In this document: piece after piece, positions 49,001 to 61,200 of the stretch
How positions within the stretch are numbered: position 1 is the stretch's first letter
Layout: each line of letters begins with the position of its first letter
Assembly: GCA_007922225.1 (NCBI GenBank)
Contig: ML679954.1
Location: 19,383,619 to 19,447,618, forward strand
Reading direction: 5' to 3'
Length of the DNA stretch: 64,000 nt
Source: Emydura subglobosa
Lineage: Eukaryota > Chordata > Testudines > Chelidae
Translations under genes and position numbers: made by a program
Notes under the pieces: generated by a model
What the model saw: only the letters and a program-made list of their open reading frames with translations
Told to the model about the DNA's origin: nothing
The model's database searches: none

Positions 49001-52000
49001 CTCAGCTCCTCTTAAAACATCTACATGACATGTCCAGCTTTCCACAAGCACTCAGCTGTTACTAGTAAGACCAGGAGGAGCTGTTGAGTATTTAAAACAT
49101 CTGTCCACTTGATTGAGGAGCTGATGAATAAGATCAATTTTGAAAATATAGCCATGCATCAGAACATACTAATTTTTACTATGATAGTGGATATATTTTT
49201 TGTAATTGTCAACTTCATCCATGCCAGCGTCTGCATGACATTAACGTACTGGTTCTCACCTATGACCATTAAAACAGCAAACCATCCAACTTATCCCTAG
49301 TTTTTAATGCAAGGGGAGACAACATGGGTTTGCCAACTAATTACTATTTGTCCAATCCTACATTAGCAAAATTGCCAATAACTTCAATGGAAGCATGGTT
49401 TAAGAGATCAGGCATAACTGGGCATATGAATATCTATTCCTGTTTTAGTTTTGGACATTTTATCTTAAATTGCACAGTAAGTGAAGTTCCTTTGATAGAT
49501 GAACTACCAATTGTTCTGGTAAACCTTAAGATTATTTAAAAAGGCTTCCCACATTGAATGAACAGACCAAACCAAGGTCTTTTCCTAAATTACATTTAAT
49601 TTACAAAATAAAATGTAAAGTCACAAGACAGCAACAAATTGCCAAAAGATCCTGCTAGTTTATATTCCACTGTCTTTGAAACAGAAAGACATGCAGAATA
49701 CTGCATTTCCATTCTGTTAAAATCAGTTCAATTTAGACCAACAACCATTCCTGCAAGAAATGTTGAAATGCAAGCAACATTAGGACAAAGGAACTTTACA
49801 TTTTAAATATCAAACAATTATACAGAGGACTGAATTATTCTATATTTACAATGCCTTATAGCAAAAAGATTTTTCCCTAAAAGACAATTGTACTTAAAAT
49901 GGACTTCCACCTAAAATATCAATCTATACAGACCACACTAAACAGTATTTCATATAACAGTGACAAAATATTTTTTTATTTTGTTTTTATATAAAAAGTT
50001 GAACATTTTGAATTGAACAAAATGGTAGTTATGGGGGACTTAAAAGAATTTGAAGATATTGTCACCTTTAATTGACACCAAGAACAGTCACAATAAAATA
50101 TAGAGAAAGGAAGTTATGGGATAACAATATTCTGATTCTATCACTGCAATCACACACACATTCACTCACTCCAGAAGCCTGAAATTATTATTAGTGTGAG
50201 ATCAATTTATGGAAATTAATTTTGAATTGCTTGTTGCTTTTATGCCGATATCCATGAATGGATTTCCCCCTCCACTGCAAGAAAAAAAAACTAAACTCTG
50301 ATCTGTAACAATATTCTCACAGTTCATGTCTGCATTACAAGAAAGATCCACCTTCAAAAAAGTTATTTATTCCCTATCATCTGTAAGGCTTGAGGTTGTT
50401 TTCAGCTAACAAGTTGTAGGTCGAAACTCATTTAATGGCTAATGAGCATACCTGAGCGTCAAGGACAATGGCTAGTATAAACATCCGATGGCTCAGGAAG
50501 CCAGATGTCCTCTTAGTAATTCTAATTCCAATGAGAATAGCACATTTGTTTTTAGAATTTCTGTCTCACATGCCATCTATCTATAAGGACCCCCCACCTC
50601 CCTTCCTCCACCCTACCCCGAATGTAGCCCTAGGATCCTTGATGTAAGTAGAGTGATTGAAGTGTCTCTGCATGTATGTAATGACCATTATCACTGTAGT
50701 TCTCTCCAGATGGGACAATGTCTGTATTTGTGAGAGAATAGATAAAGAATTTAAAACGTACTATGTAATTGATAAGAAAGCTATATAATTGACCACTGTA
50801 ACACCATTAAGTGGAAGCTGATTTATCAGACTTCCCTGTATCGTGAATAAACCTCTTCAGTATTGTCTGTGCTGCCTGATTATTGGAGAAAGAATCCTTC
50901 GTGCTTTACACTACATAATGAATTTTACACCTGGTCAAACACATTATGAAGAGGTTATATTGACTTGCTCTAAGCATTATGTTTTTGGATACTGGAATGA
51001 AAGACCTGTCTGGAAAAACTACTTTTCTCAATAGGTTTGTCAACGGGGATTGTTGACTATAGTGTTTCAGTTTTCTTTACACTTTAAGTCTTTTGTTTCT
51101 GAGGGGTATTTGTGACATTAATCTTTAAAAACAAAATGATCCAAATTAAAGTAATATTTTATCTTCAAGGTACATCACAATATAATCCAAGCTATACCAC
51201 TAATACTATTGTTACTGTTGCTCAGAATAAGGATAGCCTTGGAAAGTGATACTACTGTAAGAAAAGTAGCAATGCTCAGGAGGGATTTAAAAACAAACAA
51301 ACAAACAAAAACAAAATCCCTTCAAAGATATGCTATCCTGGAATAATGACAGTGACCAAGCAAAGACGAGGGACCATCTAAGGTTTTTCAAAAAAGTATA
51401 TGCAATATTTAAACAGAATATAAATGCAGTAAATTGTGTAGAACTACGTAAGAGCCTAAGATTTAAGGAAAATTGAACAAAAACCCTTTTAGACAGAAGA
51501 GCATAGATGCTACTCTTCCTCCCAAAGCATAGTTTTTTATGGGGGGGGGAGGGGAGGGAGAGGGGAATTTTTAACATTTGACATTGATCAGAAAATGACA
51601 TTTTGAAGAGAGACCCACTTCCTCCTTCAGCTTGAAGTGGCGTGCTGAGTCAATGCTATCAGATTAAAGCAGCCTTACTTGTGAAAACTCTCTCAATGCT
51701 TATAGAACATGTTCTAGTTCTATAAGTACAAATAATGTGTTTATTGTTATGAAGGTACCATGGCCACAGAGCTCTGATCTGTGCTGTCAAGATGGGTCAG
51801 ATATATCATCAGAAATAGCGCTCTACCAGGCTGAAGATCAACTGTTCATGCTTATAGAATGAAGTACCAGTCCATGGAGACTCACTTGACTCACATGCAA
51901 ATTCACTATACCCATAAGGCCATAAGAAACCCCATCACATAAAAAAAATAAACTATGTTATGATCTAGCACTTTTATGTAAGTTTTCCTACATGAGCTTC

Positions 52001-54592
52001 TTCCCACCCCCCTTCACTGTCAACTGGCAATAACTGAGCCTGACCAGCAGGTAAAGATGCAAACTAGTCTAACTGTAAAACTACACTGAAGAACTATTAA
52101 GCCAACATTTTAAGAGATAGTGATTTGGGTTACCCAACTAAAATACCTTAAAGGGGCCTGGTTTTCAAATGGTGGGTGCTCAGCACTTTCTGGAGGTCAG
52201 GCCCCACTAAAGTATCAAGTTGACCATCCAAAGTCACTTGGTACTTTTGAAAATATTAGCTTTAATGTTTTCTTTAATAATTAAAAAAACTAGAATGGAA
52301 CACTTAATGTATAAAAGGGCACTATCATGACAGACTTTAAAAGATTATTAAGTAATGTATGCCCCAAATTCAACCTCATCATTTAAATAATAAGTGGCTT
52401 CCCAACTGATTCGATTTAAAAAAAAAAACAAAAAAACAGAACTGAACTACCAATATTTTAACGCCACTGTTTAATCGTAATCATCTCCATTCTCATAGCA
52501 GAGGAAGAAAGTCAGTAAAGAATGCAGAGTTAGGATGACAGTTTCAGAACTTCGCTGACATCACTGATGTGTTTATCTTTGATGTTATGAAAAAACTTTG
52601 GAAATCACATGGGTTTGTGTTCCACAGATAGTATGGGCACGCTGAGGGGTAAAAACTCCAGTGCTTGTCAACTTGAAAAGCATAAATTAAATATAATTTT
52701 TGAGCACTGGAGTGTGAGTATGGTGGTCATTTTATTTTTTGCAGAAAACAAGCAGAAAGCACAGTACTTAGCAGTGTCCTTTCAGAAGATGGCATTCAAT
52801 GGCCTGAATAGAGTTGTATAATGTTAATTAGTACTCATCCTTTTACCTGACATATTTACAGCATCTCAGTATGAGCATTCCCAGAGTATTTATCTCAAAT
52901 TTTACTTTATATATAGATATAGATATATATATATATATATAAAAAACACAAAACAGTTAAATACACCGAGTCCTATTATAGGAGCTGAATTTTATAAGAT
53001 AAGATCTTTAAGTCTAGGACTTCTGTTGTGCTTCTTTGGACAAGTCCTTATTTAAGTAATGATACATTTAAATTCTATGCATGCTAGTACTATTCAACTG
53101 CTAATAGGAATCTTTGGTGCACTTAGGTGAGAATGAGTTAGAAGCTTTTCATCCTATACATGACCAAAACACACAGCTCTGGCCCCAATCCTGCCAAGCA
53201 CTCAAGACCCCACAGGAAGTGATTAGCATTTTACAAGGTAGTGCCATTAAAAGCTTGTACCAGTATAATGCTGACATTTTTTCAGAGACTATTTTGCTGC
53301 TACCAAATGCAGAAGTTTAACAATGACTCACCATAGCAAATGAGCTTCCAGTTTCATGATTTAGAAATTGGATATAAAATCATTTACAATAAATGAGAAA
53401 AGTGAGAAAACCAGATTTTTATGGAAAGTCGGGAAAGTGTAGTTTAAAATGTAATTCCTACTGAGACATAAAACAGACACACAAACATGATTCTACGTAT
53501 TTCCTTTTGCATAAGACCTACTGAATCTACAACAAGGAGAAGATTTTGGGAATTAGGTTAGACGAGAATTTGAGGGTTTAATGATTTAAATTATTTTAGA
53601 TATATTTGATATTAGGATACGTTCTATTAGGAAACAGTGAAAGAATAGTTAAAGCCCTTGCACTGTCTAAACTTCCTTTTTCTTCCTAATTATTTGTCAC
53701 CTATATACCATGACTATCGCGTAAGATGATAAACTATTTTCTTTCGCTTGCTTTTCCAAAAGCCAATTGAAGATTTAAAGTCACTGATTTCATTAATCTT
53801 TTAATAAATGTAAGCAAATTACTGTTCTGGAAAGAGCCTTTTAAATTAATTTACACTGCAAAAATGTGGAAATGGGCATACCAGTGAGGACTTCAGCTCA
53901 GTTTGATTCTGTGCTCATAAAACAAGGATGAACTATTCCAATCTTTTATTACTGCCTGAGGATTACAGTTTACTACCACCACATCGCTCAACCATTTGAG
54001 GCCCAAATGTTGGAAATGTTCTAAAAGACTGAAGAAAGATTAAGAGCATAAGTATTGTTTATAGCCTCATCTTCATAATTCCAGTATTCAGGTATGAATT
54101 AGAATAAAAAAATGTAACCAGGTTTGTCTGGGATGAAGTTAAAATTTTAGTTTAAGGTGAGGGATCATCAAGAGGTTTAATTTCCTGTTCTTTTCCAATT
54201 GTGATCTTAATGAATTGGCCATAACCTTTAAGCCTTCTAGTATGCTTTCCATTATCCACAAAAAGGTTTATTTGGAAAGGGAGATGCAGACAGGTGAACA
54301 TTTATTTTCATTAATTGCCAAGTATGGGATTAAAGTATCCTTAAAAGATGTTTGAGAACCTATTTTCAAGAGACCTTCTATAAAAGATTTTTAAAAGCCT
54401 TTAAAACCACAAGAAACACTATAAATATACATCAAAATGTGTCTTCACATATGTAAACAAACCTATTTTTTCCTTGCACTCAACAAAACTGTTCAGAAAA
54501 CTATAAGTTCAAATAAACTACAAAACGTGATAGCCATATTAATCTTCTGATGGCTAATGGCTTAGTAAGTTAGGTGGAATGTTATGATCTGA
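49001..54592 (-). other. Region downstream of ZBTB41: probable long 3' UTR plus spacer
   Basis: 5.6 kb of AT-rich sequence without a gene, between the ZBTB41 stop codon and the ASPM upstream region. Part is probably ZBTB41 3' UTR; AATAAA signals on the minus strand occur, for example at 54301-54306 and 49975-49980, and the true end cannot be chosen from sequence alone. It includes a G-rich run (51541-51563), a TA repeat (52909-52941) and short phrases such as cagcactttctggaggtcag (about 52178-52200) typical of old interspersed repeats. Confidence 0.5.
52909..52941. repeat. TA/GATA microsatellite
   Basis: An interrupted run of ta and gata units, about 33 bp. Confidence 0.85.
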
Positions 54593-55245
54593 TCATGAAT
54601 GTTCATTATTTGACATATTCTGTACAGTTGGAGCAGTATCAAGCCCTAATAAAGTTCCAAGGTAAGACTGGTCTCTAGGATCCAACATTTGCTCAGGTCT
54701 CACGGGATGAACTATATTTGCAGGCTGGGGAGTGAGCGTATATTTTTCCAGAAATGCCAAATCCGTTGCTCGTTGATAATCTGGCTGCTGAGTCTGTGGA
54801 GGAAGAATGCCATGAGACTGGGGTGAGAGAGTAGCGGTATGCTGTACTAGATCAGCTTGAGGTTCAGGCATCTGAACTGGTACCAGTGTTACTGGCACAC
54901 ATACTTCTGCTGGTACATTCTGTAGCATAGATTTGGCTTCTGTTTGGTAGACTTTGGACTGCTCCATGTATTGTTTAGATTCAGCTTGGTAAACCTTGTC
55001 ATCAGGTGTGTACTGTACTGGCAAGGAGATTAGTTTTTCCTCAGAAGTGGTTATTGTTTCTTCTGCAGCCTTTGATCCATGCACATGGTCAATATGGTAT
55101 TTCAACTTGTCTTTTCGTTTAAATGTTGCATTGCAATGCTGGCAGTTAAAAGGCCGAGCATCTGAATGAATAACCATGTGTTTTGTTAATGTCTTCTTAA
55201 TTCTAAAGGACTGACTACAAATTTGACATTTGTATGGTTTCTCAC
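54593..55245 (-). CDS. ZBTB41: ZBTB41 last exon: fingers 7-8, C-terminal tail, stop
   Basis: 653-nt terminal exon: [20 protein letters not shown] and [20 protein letters not shown] complete the last two fingers. A tail follows with [20 protein letters not shown] and repeated Gln/Pro segments, ending [10 protein letters not shown] and stop at 54593-54595. The acceptor is tacag. Confidence 0.96.
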
Positions 55246-58200
55246 CTGTAGGAGAAAAGGAGTCAGCATTAATACGTAAAATGTGAAGTCTAGTATCCCT
55301 ATATAAAAGTCATTGTTGGGGGTGGGAAGTATTTTATATAAAAAATATGGTAACAAGTAGCTCCACTGGAAAAAATATGTTTGGCAACTAGGAAAACAGC
55401 AGTTCACTTAAAAAAAAAAAAAAAAAGTTATTTTGAAGTGATATCAGTATAGCATTCTCCTCAAATCCAACTAGTTGTGATTTCTGCCAAGTGCATATGA
55501 AGGAGACCAGTCAATAAACCCAACAAAGAATACAATAACGTGAATGTTATTCTTATTGTTAGAGAAGCTCAATTACTTTCTTGCAGAAGAGGCAGAGAAT
55601 GCCAACCTGAGTGTATTAAAACACTAACCTTTCCACTGGGTAGCTGGGTTCCAAATCCTAATTTATGTTACAAATGAGATTAAGTATTCCCTAGATCTCC
55701 AGATTGATTGGAAGGTATGGGTAAATTTACTAAGAATATACAAGCGTCACTAGAACAGATGGATGATTCAGAACACACGCTAAACCAGGAGCTCCTTTGC
55801 TGAGAGAAATCAAGAAGGAACTGACTGGTACATTCAGAAGGCAGTATTCATACTCAGCAAGGGGATGGCATACAACAAGCAGTAGGGAGCTCAGTTCATG
55901 CTCTATCTTGCTACTGCTGCCATAAAGGGTCATAAAGCCTGAAGAGTTAGAAGAATTCTGTCAGTCTTGTCCTAATTTAACATTATTTGGCGACACTCCA
56001 AGTTGGCAGTAACAGAGTAATAGTTAGAAGTTTTACCTGAATGTGTCCTAAAATGCATTTCCAAACTTGACTTCCCTTTAAAAACTTTCTTACAGACTTC
56101 ACACTGATGAAATGTTGCTTTATATCTGCAAAGAAGAAAACATGTTTACATTAGAAGATCAGGTTTTTCCAAGGTCTCAAATATGTACATAACCTTTAAA
56201 GATTCCACAAACTGCATAAGAGTCACATATTTCTGTATTTCTCCTCTACATTTATATTACATTAGGGCTGGCAAACAATTAAAAAATTAACTATGATTAA
56301 TCGCAGTTTTAAAAATCACACTGTAAAATATTTAAATATTTTAAAATAATATCAAGTGAGCCGTGTATACTTTGTGTTCTGCTTGAAATCAATATTTGAA
56401 AATTTAGAAAACATCCAAAAATATTTAAATCGCACTGTTAAATATTTAAATACTGTAACAAAAAATAAATATTTTTCAATTCACCTCATACAAGTATTGT
56501 AGTACAATCTTTATTGTGGAAGTGCAACTTACAAAAGTAGAATTATTTTTATTTTATTTATTTATTTATTTTTTTTAACATAACTGCACTCAAAAATAAA
56601 ACAATGTAAAATTTTAGAACCTGCAAATCCACTCAGTCTTACTTCTCGTTCAGCCAAATTGCTAAGACAAAACAAGTTTGTTTATATTTACAGGAGATAA
56701 TGCTGCCTGCTTCTTATTTACATCACCTGATAGTGACAACAGACCTTCACATAGTACTTTTGTAGCTGGCATTACAAAGTATTTATGTGTCAGATATGCT
56801 AAACATTCGTATGCCCCTTCATGCTTCGGCCACCGTTCCATAGAACCTGCTTCCAGGCTGATGATGGGTTCTGTTCAACAATGATCCAAAGTAGCACATT
56901 CATTTTCATCATCTGAGTCAGATGCCACCAATAGAAGGTTTGGGTTCTGTAGTTTCTGCATTGGAGTGTTGCTCTTTCAAGTCTTCTGACAGCATGTTCC
57001 ACACCTCACCCTTCTCAGATTTTGGAAGGCACTTCAGATTCTTAAACCTTGGGTTGAGTGCTATAGCTATCTTTAGAAATCTCACATTGGTACCTTCTTT
57101 GCATTTTGTCAAATCTGCAGTGAAAGTGTTCTTAAATCAGACAACGTGTCTGGGTCATCATCCAAGACTGCCATAACACGAAATATATGGCAGAATGTGG
57201 GTAAAACCACAGAGCAGGAGACATACAATTCTCCCCCAATATGGAAATGTTTAAATTTTTAATTTAAATAAATACCTACTTTTGCCAAACTTTCTCTCCT
57301 AGATGAACACTTTTGTAATGGACAGTTAGGTGGTCTCTACGGCCAAAACACTTCCCACACTCTTCACACTGATGTGCTTTTTCACCTTTAAAAGGAGACC
57401 AGTAACAAATATAAATTAAATTGTAACAAGAATTAAAATTTCAGAAAAAGTACAAACATGTTTAATAGAAAGGCTCTAGACAATCAAAAGCTCTTCCATA
57501 TCTCAAAAGGGTTTCTCTATTACCCAAAGCAATGAGTTCGAGATTGATCCAGGCAGAAACGTAGTTTTTACCCATCTCTTCATTTTTGGCCTCTTCTCCC
57601 TCCTATACAGTAGCTAATCTTCATGGCTGGGGGACCTTACCCAATATATCTCGAGAGAGAAGAGGAAGGAGATGGATGAGAATGACTGAAAGTTCACTCT
57701 CTTTCATGACATTTCATCTTTAACAATCCAACCTCCAAGAGCTTTTAAAAAAGGCCAAAATTTTAGAGTAAATGTAGGACTTTTGACTCTGGCACTGCCA
57801 ATTCAGCAATCAGTTTTAAGAACTGAATGCTACATCCAAATGTTAATCCTTTCTTTCTGAATTTCAATAGTTACCTTTTATCTTTTATGTTGTTTAAAAG
57901 TTCGATGGTTCTTTAGAGTCATCTTGAGATCTTTCACAAAGTGGCAGAATGTTTCTTCTCATGTAAGTAGAGGAAGTTTGGACAGTCAAAGTAAGTAACT
58001 TTCTAGAGTAAAAAGCAAATAGAGTAGAAAAAGGGATTTTTTTGTATCTGAGTTTTCAAAGATTTCTTTGTTTTGTAGCGGGTGTTAGGGTTTCAAACAC
58101 TAAATAATAAGCTGTCTTATTCAAACAAAGGCTCACGAAGTTAAGACCTTGATCACTTTCATATCTTCACACTGTTCTGCAAAGTAATTTCCACTCTCTA

Positions 58201-61200
58201 GGGAATCTTATATTCCCTTCGGAGCCTATTCTGGATGAAGAAAGAAATCCCCAATCATTCCAATACTTCTTTTCCTCTACAGATCTGATGCCCTTCCCAT
58301 TTTTCCCCAAAGTGCAAGATAGCTTAGGGGAGGGAGGGAAATGTTAAAAACCACTTTCTTCTGTTCTTCCACCTGCCTTGCTGTGTTCAAGAGTTGGTTC
58401 TCCCAACTACCTATCCACAATGGGGAACTTGAGAAACCTAGACAGCAAGTCTCATTTTCCCATCTTTGTACCCTATATTAAAGTGATCAGGGTGCAAACT
58501 TTGACAGAGACTGTGTGAATGACAGCTTCTTTTGTGTTATGGTGTTAATGTTTCAAACAACTGCTATTAAAAAAGAAATCTTAACTCAAAAAAAAAAAAA
58601 TCCTCCTTTATCACATTTGCTTTTTTAAAACAAATAAAGCAACAAATGTTACACCTTTTGACTGGCCCTCAACTCTCTGTATTAACACAGAGGAAACATT
58701 CATCCCTTAAACTTTGCAAGTGTTTGAAGAGATAAATAAACCCTAGCTTAGAGCACTAAAAGTATTTGTCACAGGCTTAAATACCACTCAAAACCTTAGA
58801 AAAAAGGTATAAGCATCCACAATTAATTTTCTGCTCACTTTTATTTCATTAGATACTTTGAGCAAGCTTCCAAAGATATTGCTTACCTGAGTGTATTTTT
58901 TTGTGTTTTGTTAGATGGTCATGTCGAATAAATGTTTTCCCACACTCTTCACATTCATACCTCTTGTCATCATGGTGAACTCGCAGATGAAGTCTATATT
59001 AATATGTAGAGAAATTCATGTCACTGTTCAAGTTTAACATGTTTTTGGTCATAAATGAGATTATTAAAATGGCATCTTTCTCAACAGATCTGCATGCAGA
59101 ACCAGTACAGCTAATAGGATAGGAAGCTGCATTCCTATACATACAACTAAAGAATTATTAAATAACTTCCAGTTGCAGAATCTTTTACTATTCTTAAGTG
59201 AGCCAGAAAGACCACAGCTCTACTTTCAAATCCCAAATTAAATGTGCAGTGCTTGCAATATCATCTTTTTCTTCTTTACTTGTAAAGCTAAGCAAACATG
59301 ATATGGAAGTCATTGAGAACCCAGGATGTCATTTTAATTACTTTTTAGAATGTAACTTCACCTTAATGAACATGAACATGGAAACTGCAGTCCACTACTT
59401 CCTATGGCTTTTCCCCCAAACAGCAAAGTTTGCAGAAGGGCTGGAAGAAGTCAATTTCAATATAAATTGTATTACAGTTGAGGAAAAGAACAATGCTAAC
59501 ATTTTGTTTCTTGAAGTTTGTCAAACTGATGAAATAAATATTTTTAGCATGTGAAAGGGATACTCTCATGTAATTTTAAGCCCCAAATTTAGATTGTTAA
59601 AAATAAAAAGGATTTTACCACCAATATGAATCTAAATTTCCAAGATTTCTTTAAGTTAAAAAACAGTTTTGAAAAATGTTTACTTGTGTTGGAAACCCAA
59701 ATCAAACATTATCAATGTAATTTTTCAAGGTATGTGGGAAAAGAACATATATAAATCACCATCTAGAAGGTGGTAGCTTAATCTCTTTCAACAGAATCAG
59801 AATCTGCTTCATTACCTGTAGGAACTTCCATGACGAAAACTCTGTCCACAAATACTACAAAGGTGAGGCTTCTCCCCACTGTGAATTCTCAAATGCTCTT
59901 TCAAAGTTGTTCTAGGTTAAAAAAACAAAAATAATATTTTAGGAACTCAGCATTTTAACTACTTTAGATGGAATCATGTTCTCTAACTCTGATGCATCAC
60001 TTTAGGTAAACAAAGAATTAAATACTCAAGTATTTGTATCAAATTACACAGAATATGGACAAATAAAGTTCCCGAACTTCATTCATCATGTAGTCTTCTC
60101 TCCTCAGGTTTGTTCTAGAAACAAGATACTCTTAAAGGAACACCTTATATTGAAGTACATAAGGAATGCATGTATGTACAAAAAATGTATTTTTTGCTAA
60201 TATTTTCTATACTGTCCCCATGGTTATTGACAATTTTTGTCTTCATGATGGTTTATCCCTCCGCAGCACAGCACAACTTCTTTTTCAGCCTGATCCTGAT
60301 TTTAAGATATTGGTTTACTGCATACACCCTAATGTTCAGTTTGTGTAACTGAAATCACTGGAACCTCTCTTTGCTTTTTTCTGCTTATGTGAAAAGAAAA
60401 AAATTCAATGCAAAAAAAAAATTACAGCAAATCTGTAGTTTAAAGTCAAAAAAGAAAAATCAAAATTATTTTCTTTATTGCAAACTTAATTCAGCATAGG
60501 GCTTACGCTCCATATGCGCTAATGTGAAAGTATGCAGCCCTGCCAATTTGTGGTTGCACTATCACATTTTGTCTTTTCTTTTTCTAATTCTTCTTTTCTG
60601 TGACTTTGTGAAGCCACTCAGGCAACAGAGGAAACTGATTGACAATACAACTGAACCAGTGAAGTTGACCATTCTCAAAGTGCTACTAAATATATAAGTT
60701 GCTTGAAACAAAAAGTTTCTCTAGTTTATTTTAGTTAGTAATTTTAGGTGTTACCAGTAATAGGTAAAATATTTTCAGTTAGAAGCACTGATATTTTTAA
60801 ATTTGCCATTGAAACTAGTAACTTCAAATATATTTACTTGTGTGCACGTATTCAAGTAAATTACATTAACTTAGGTTTATTTCAAAGTTGTTGGTTTTTT
60901 ACCAGCAATTTGCATTACAAGGTAAAAGTGAGTTACAGGGAATTGAAAAGCTTGCTGGGCTTTTGTATCTTATTTACTGGCTTGTTATAATATTTGTACA
61001 TTTTTTTATTTAAATGCGTACACGCCCTTCAGTTCTGTAATTTTAAATTCTGCTATTTCACTGTGTTCTGCTAGATTGCTCTATCTGCTGGAAAAAAACT
61101 AACAAAACTAGTCCCACTTGGGGCCAAATCCTCCTCCCACAATACTCAATGAGAGCCAGCTGCAATATGGAATGAGCCCATAGGGAACAGATACAAGCTC

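Noticed and set aside
59198..59554. 118-codon plus-strand open frame in a ZBTB41 intron
   Set aside because: No family resemblance, no supporting splice or initiation signals, in ordinary AT-rich intron.
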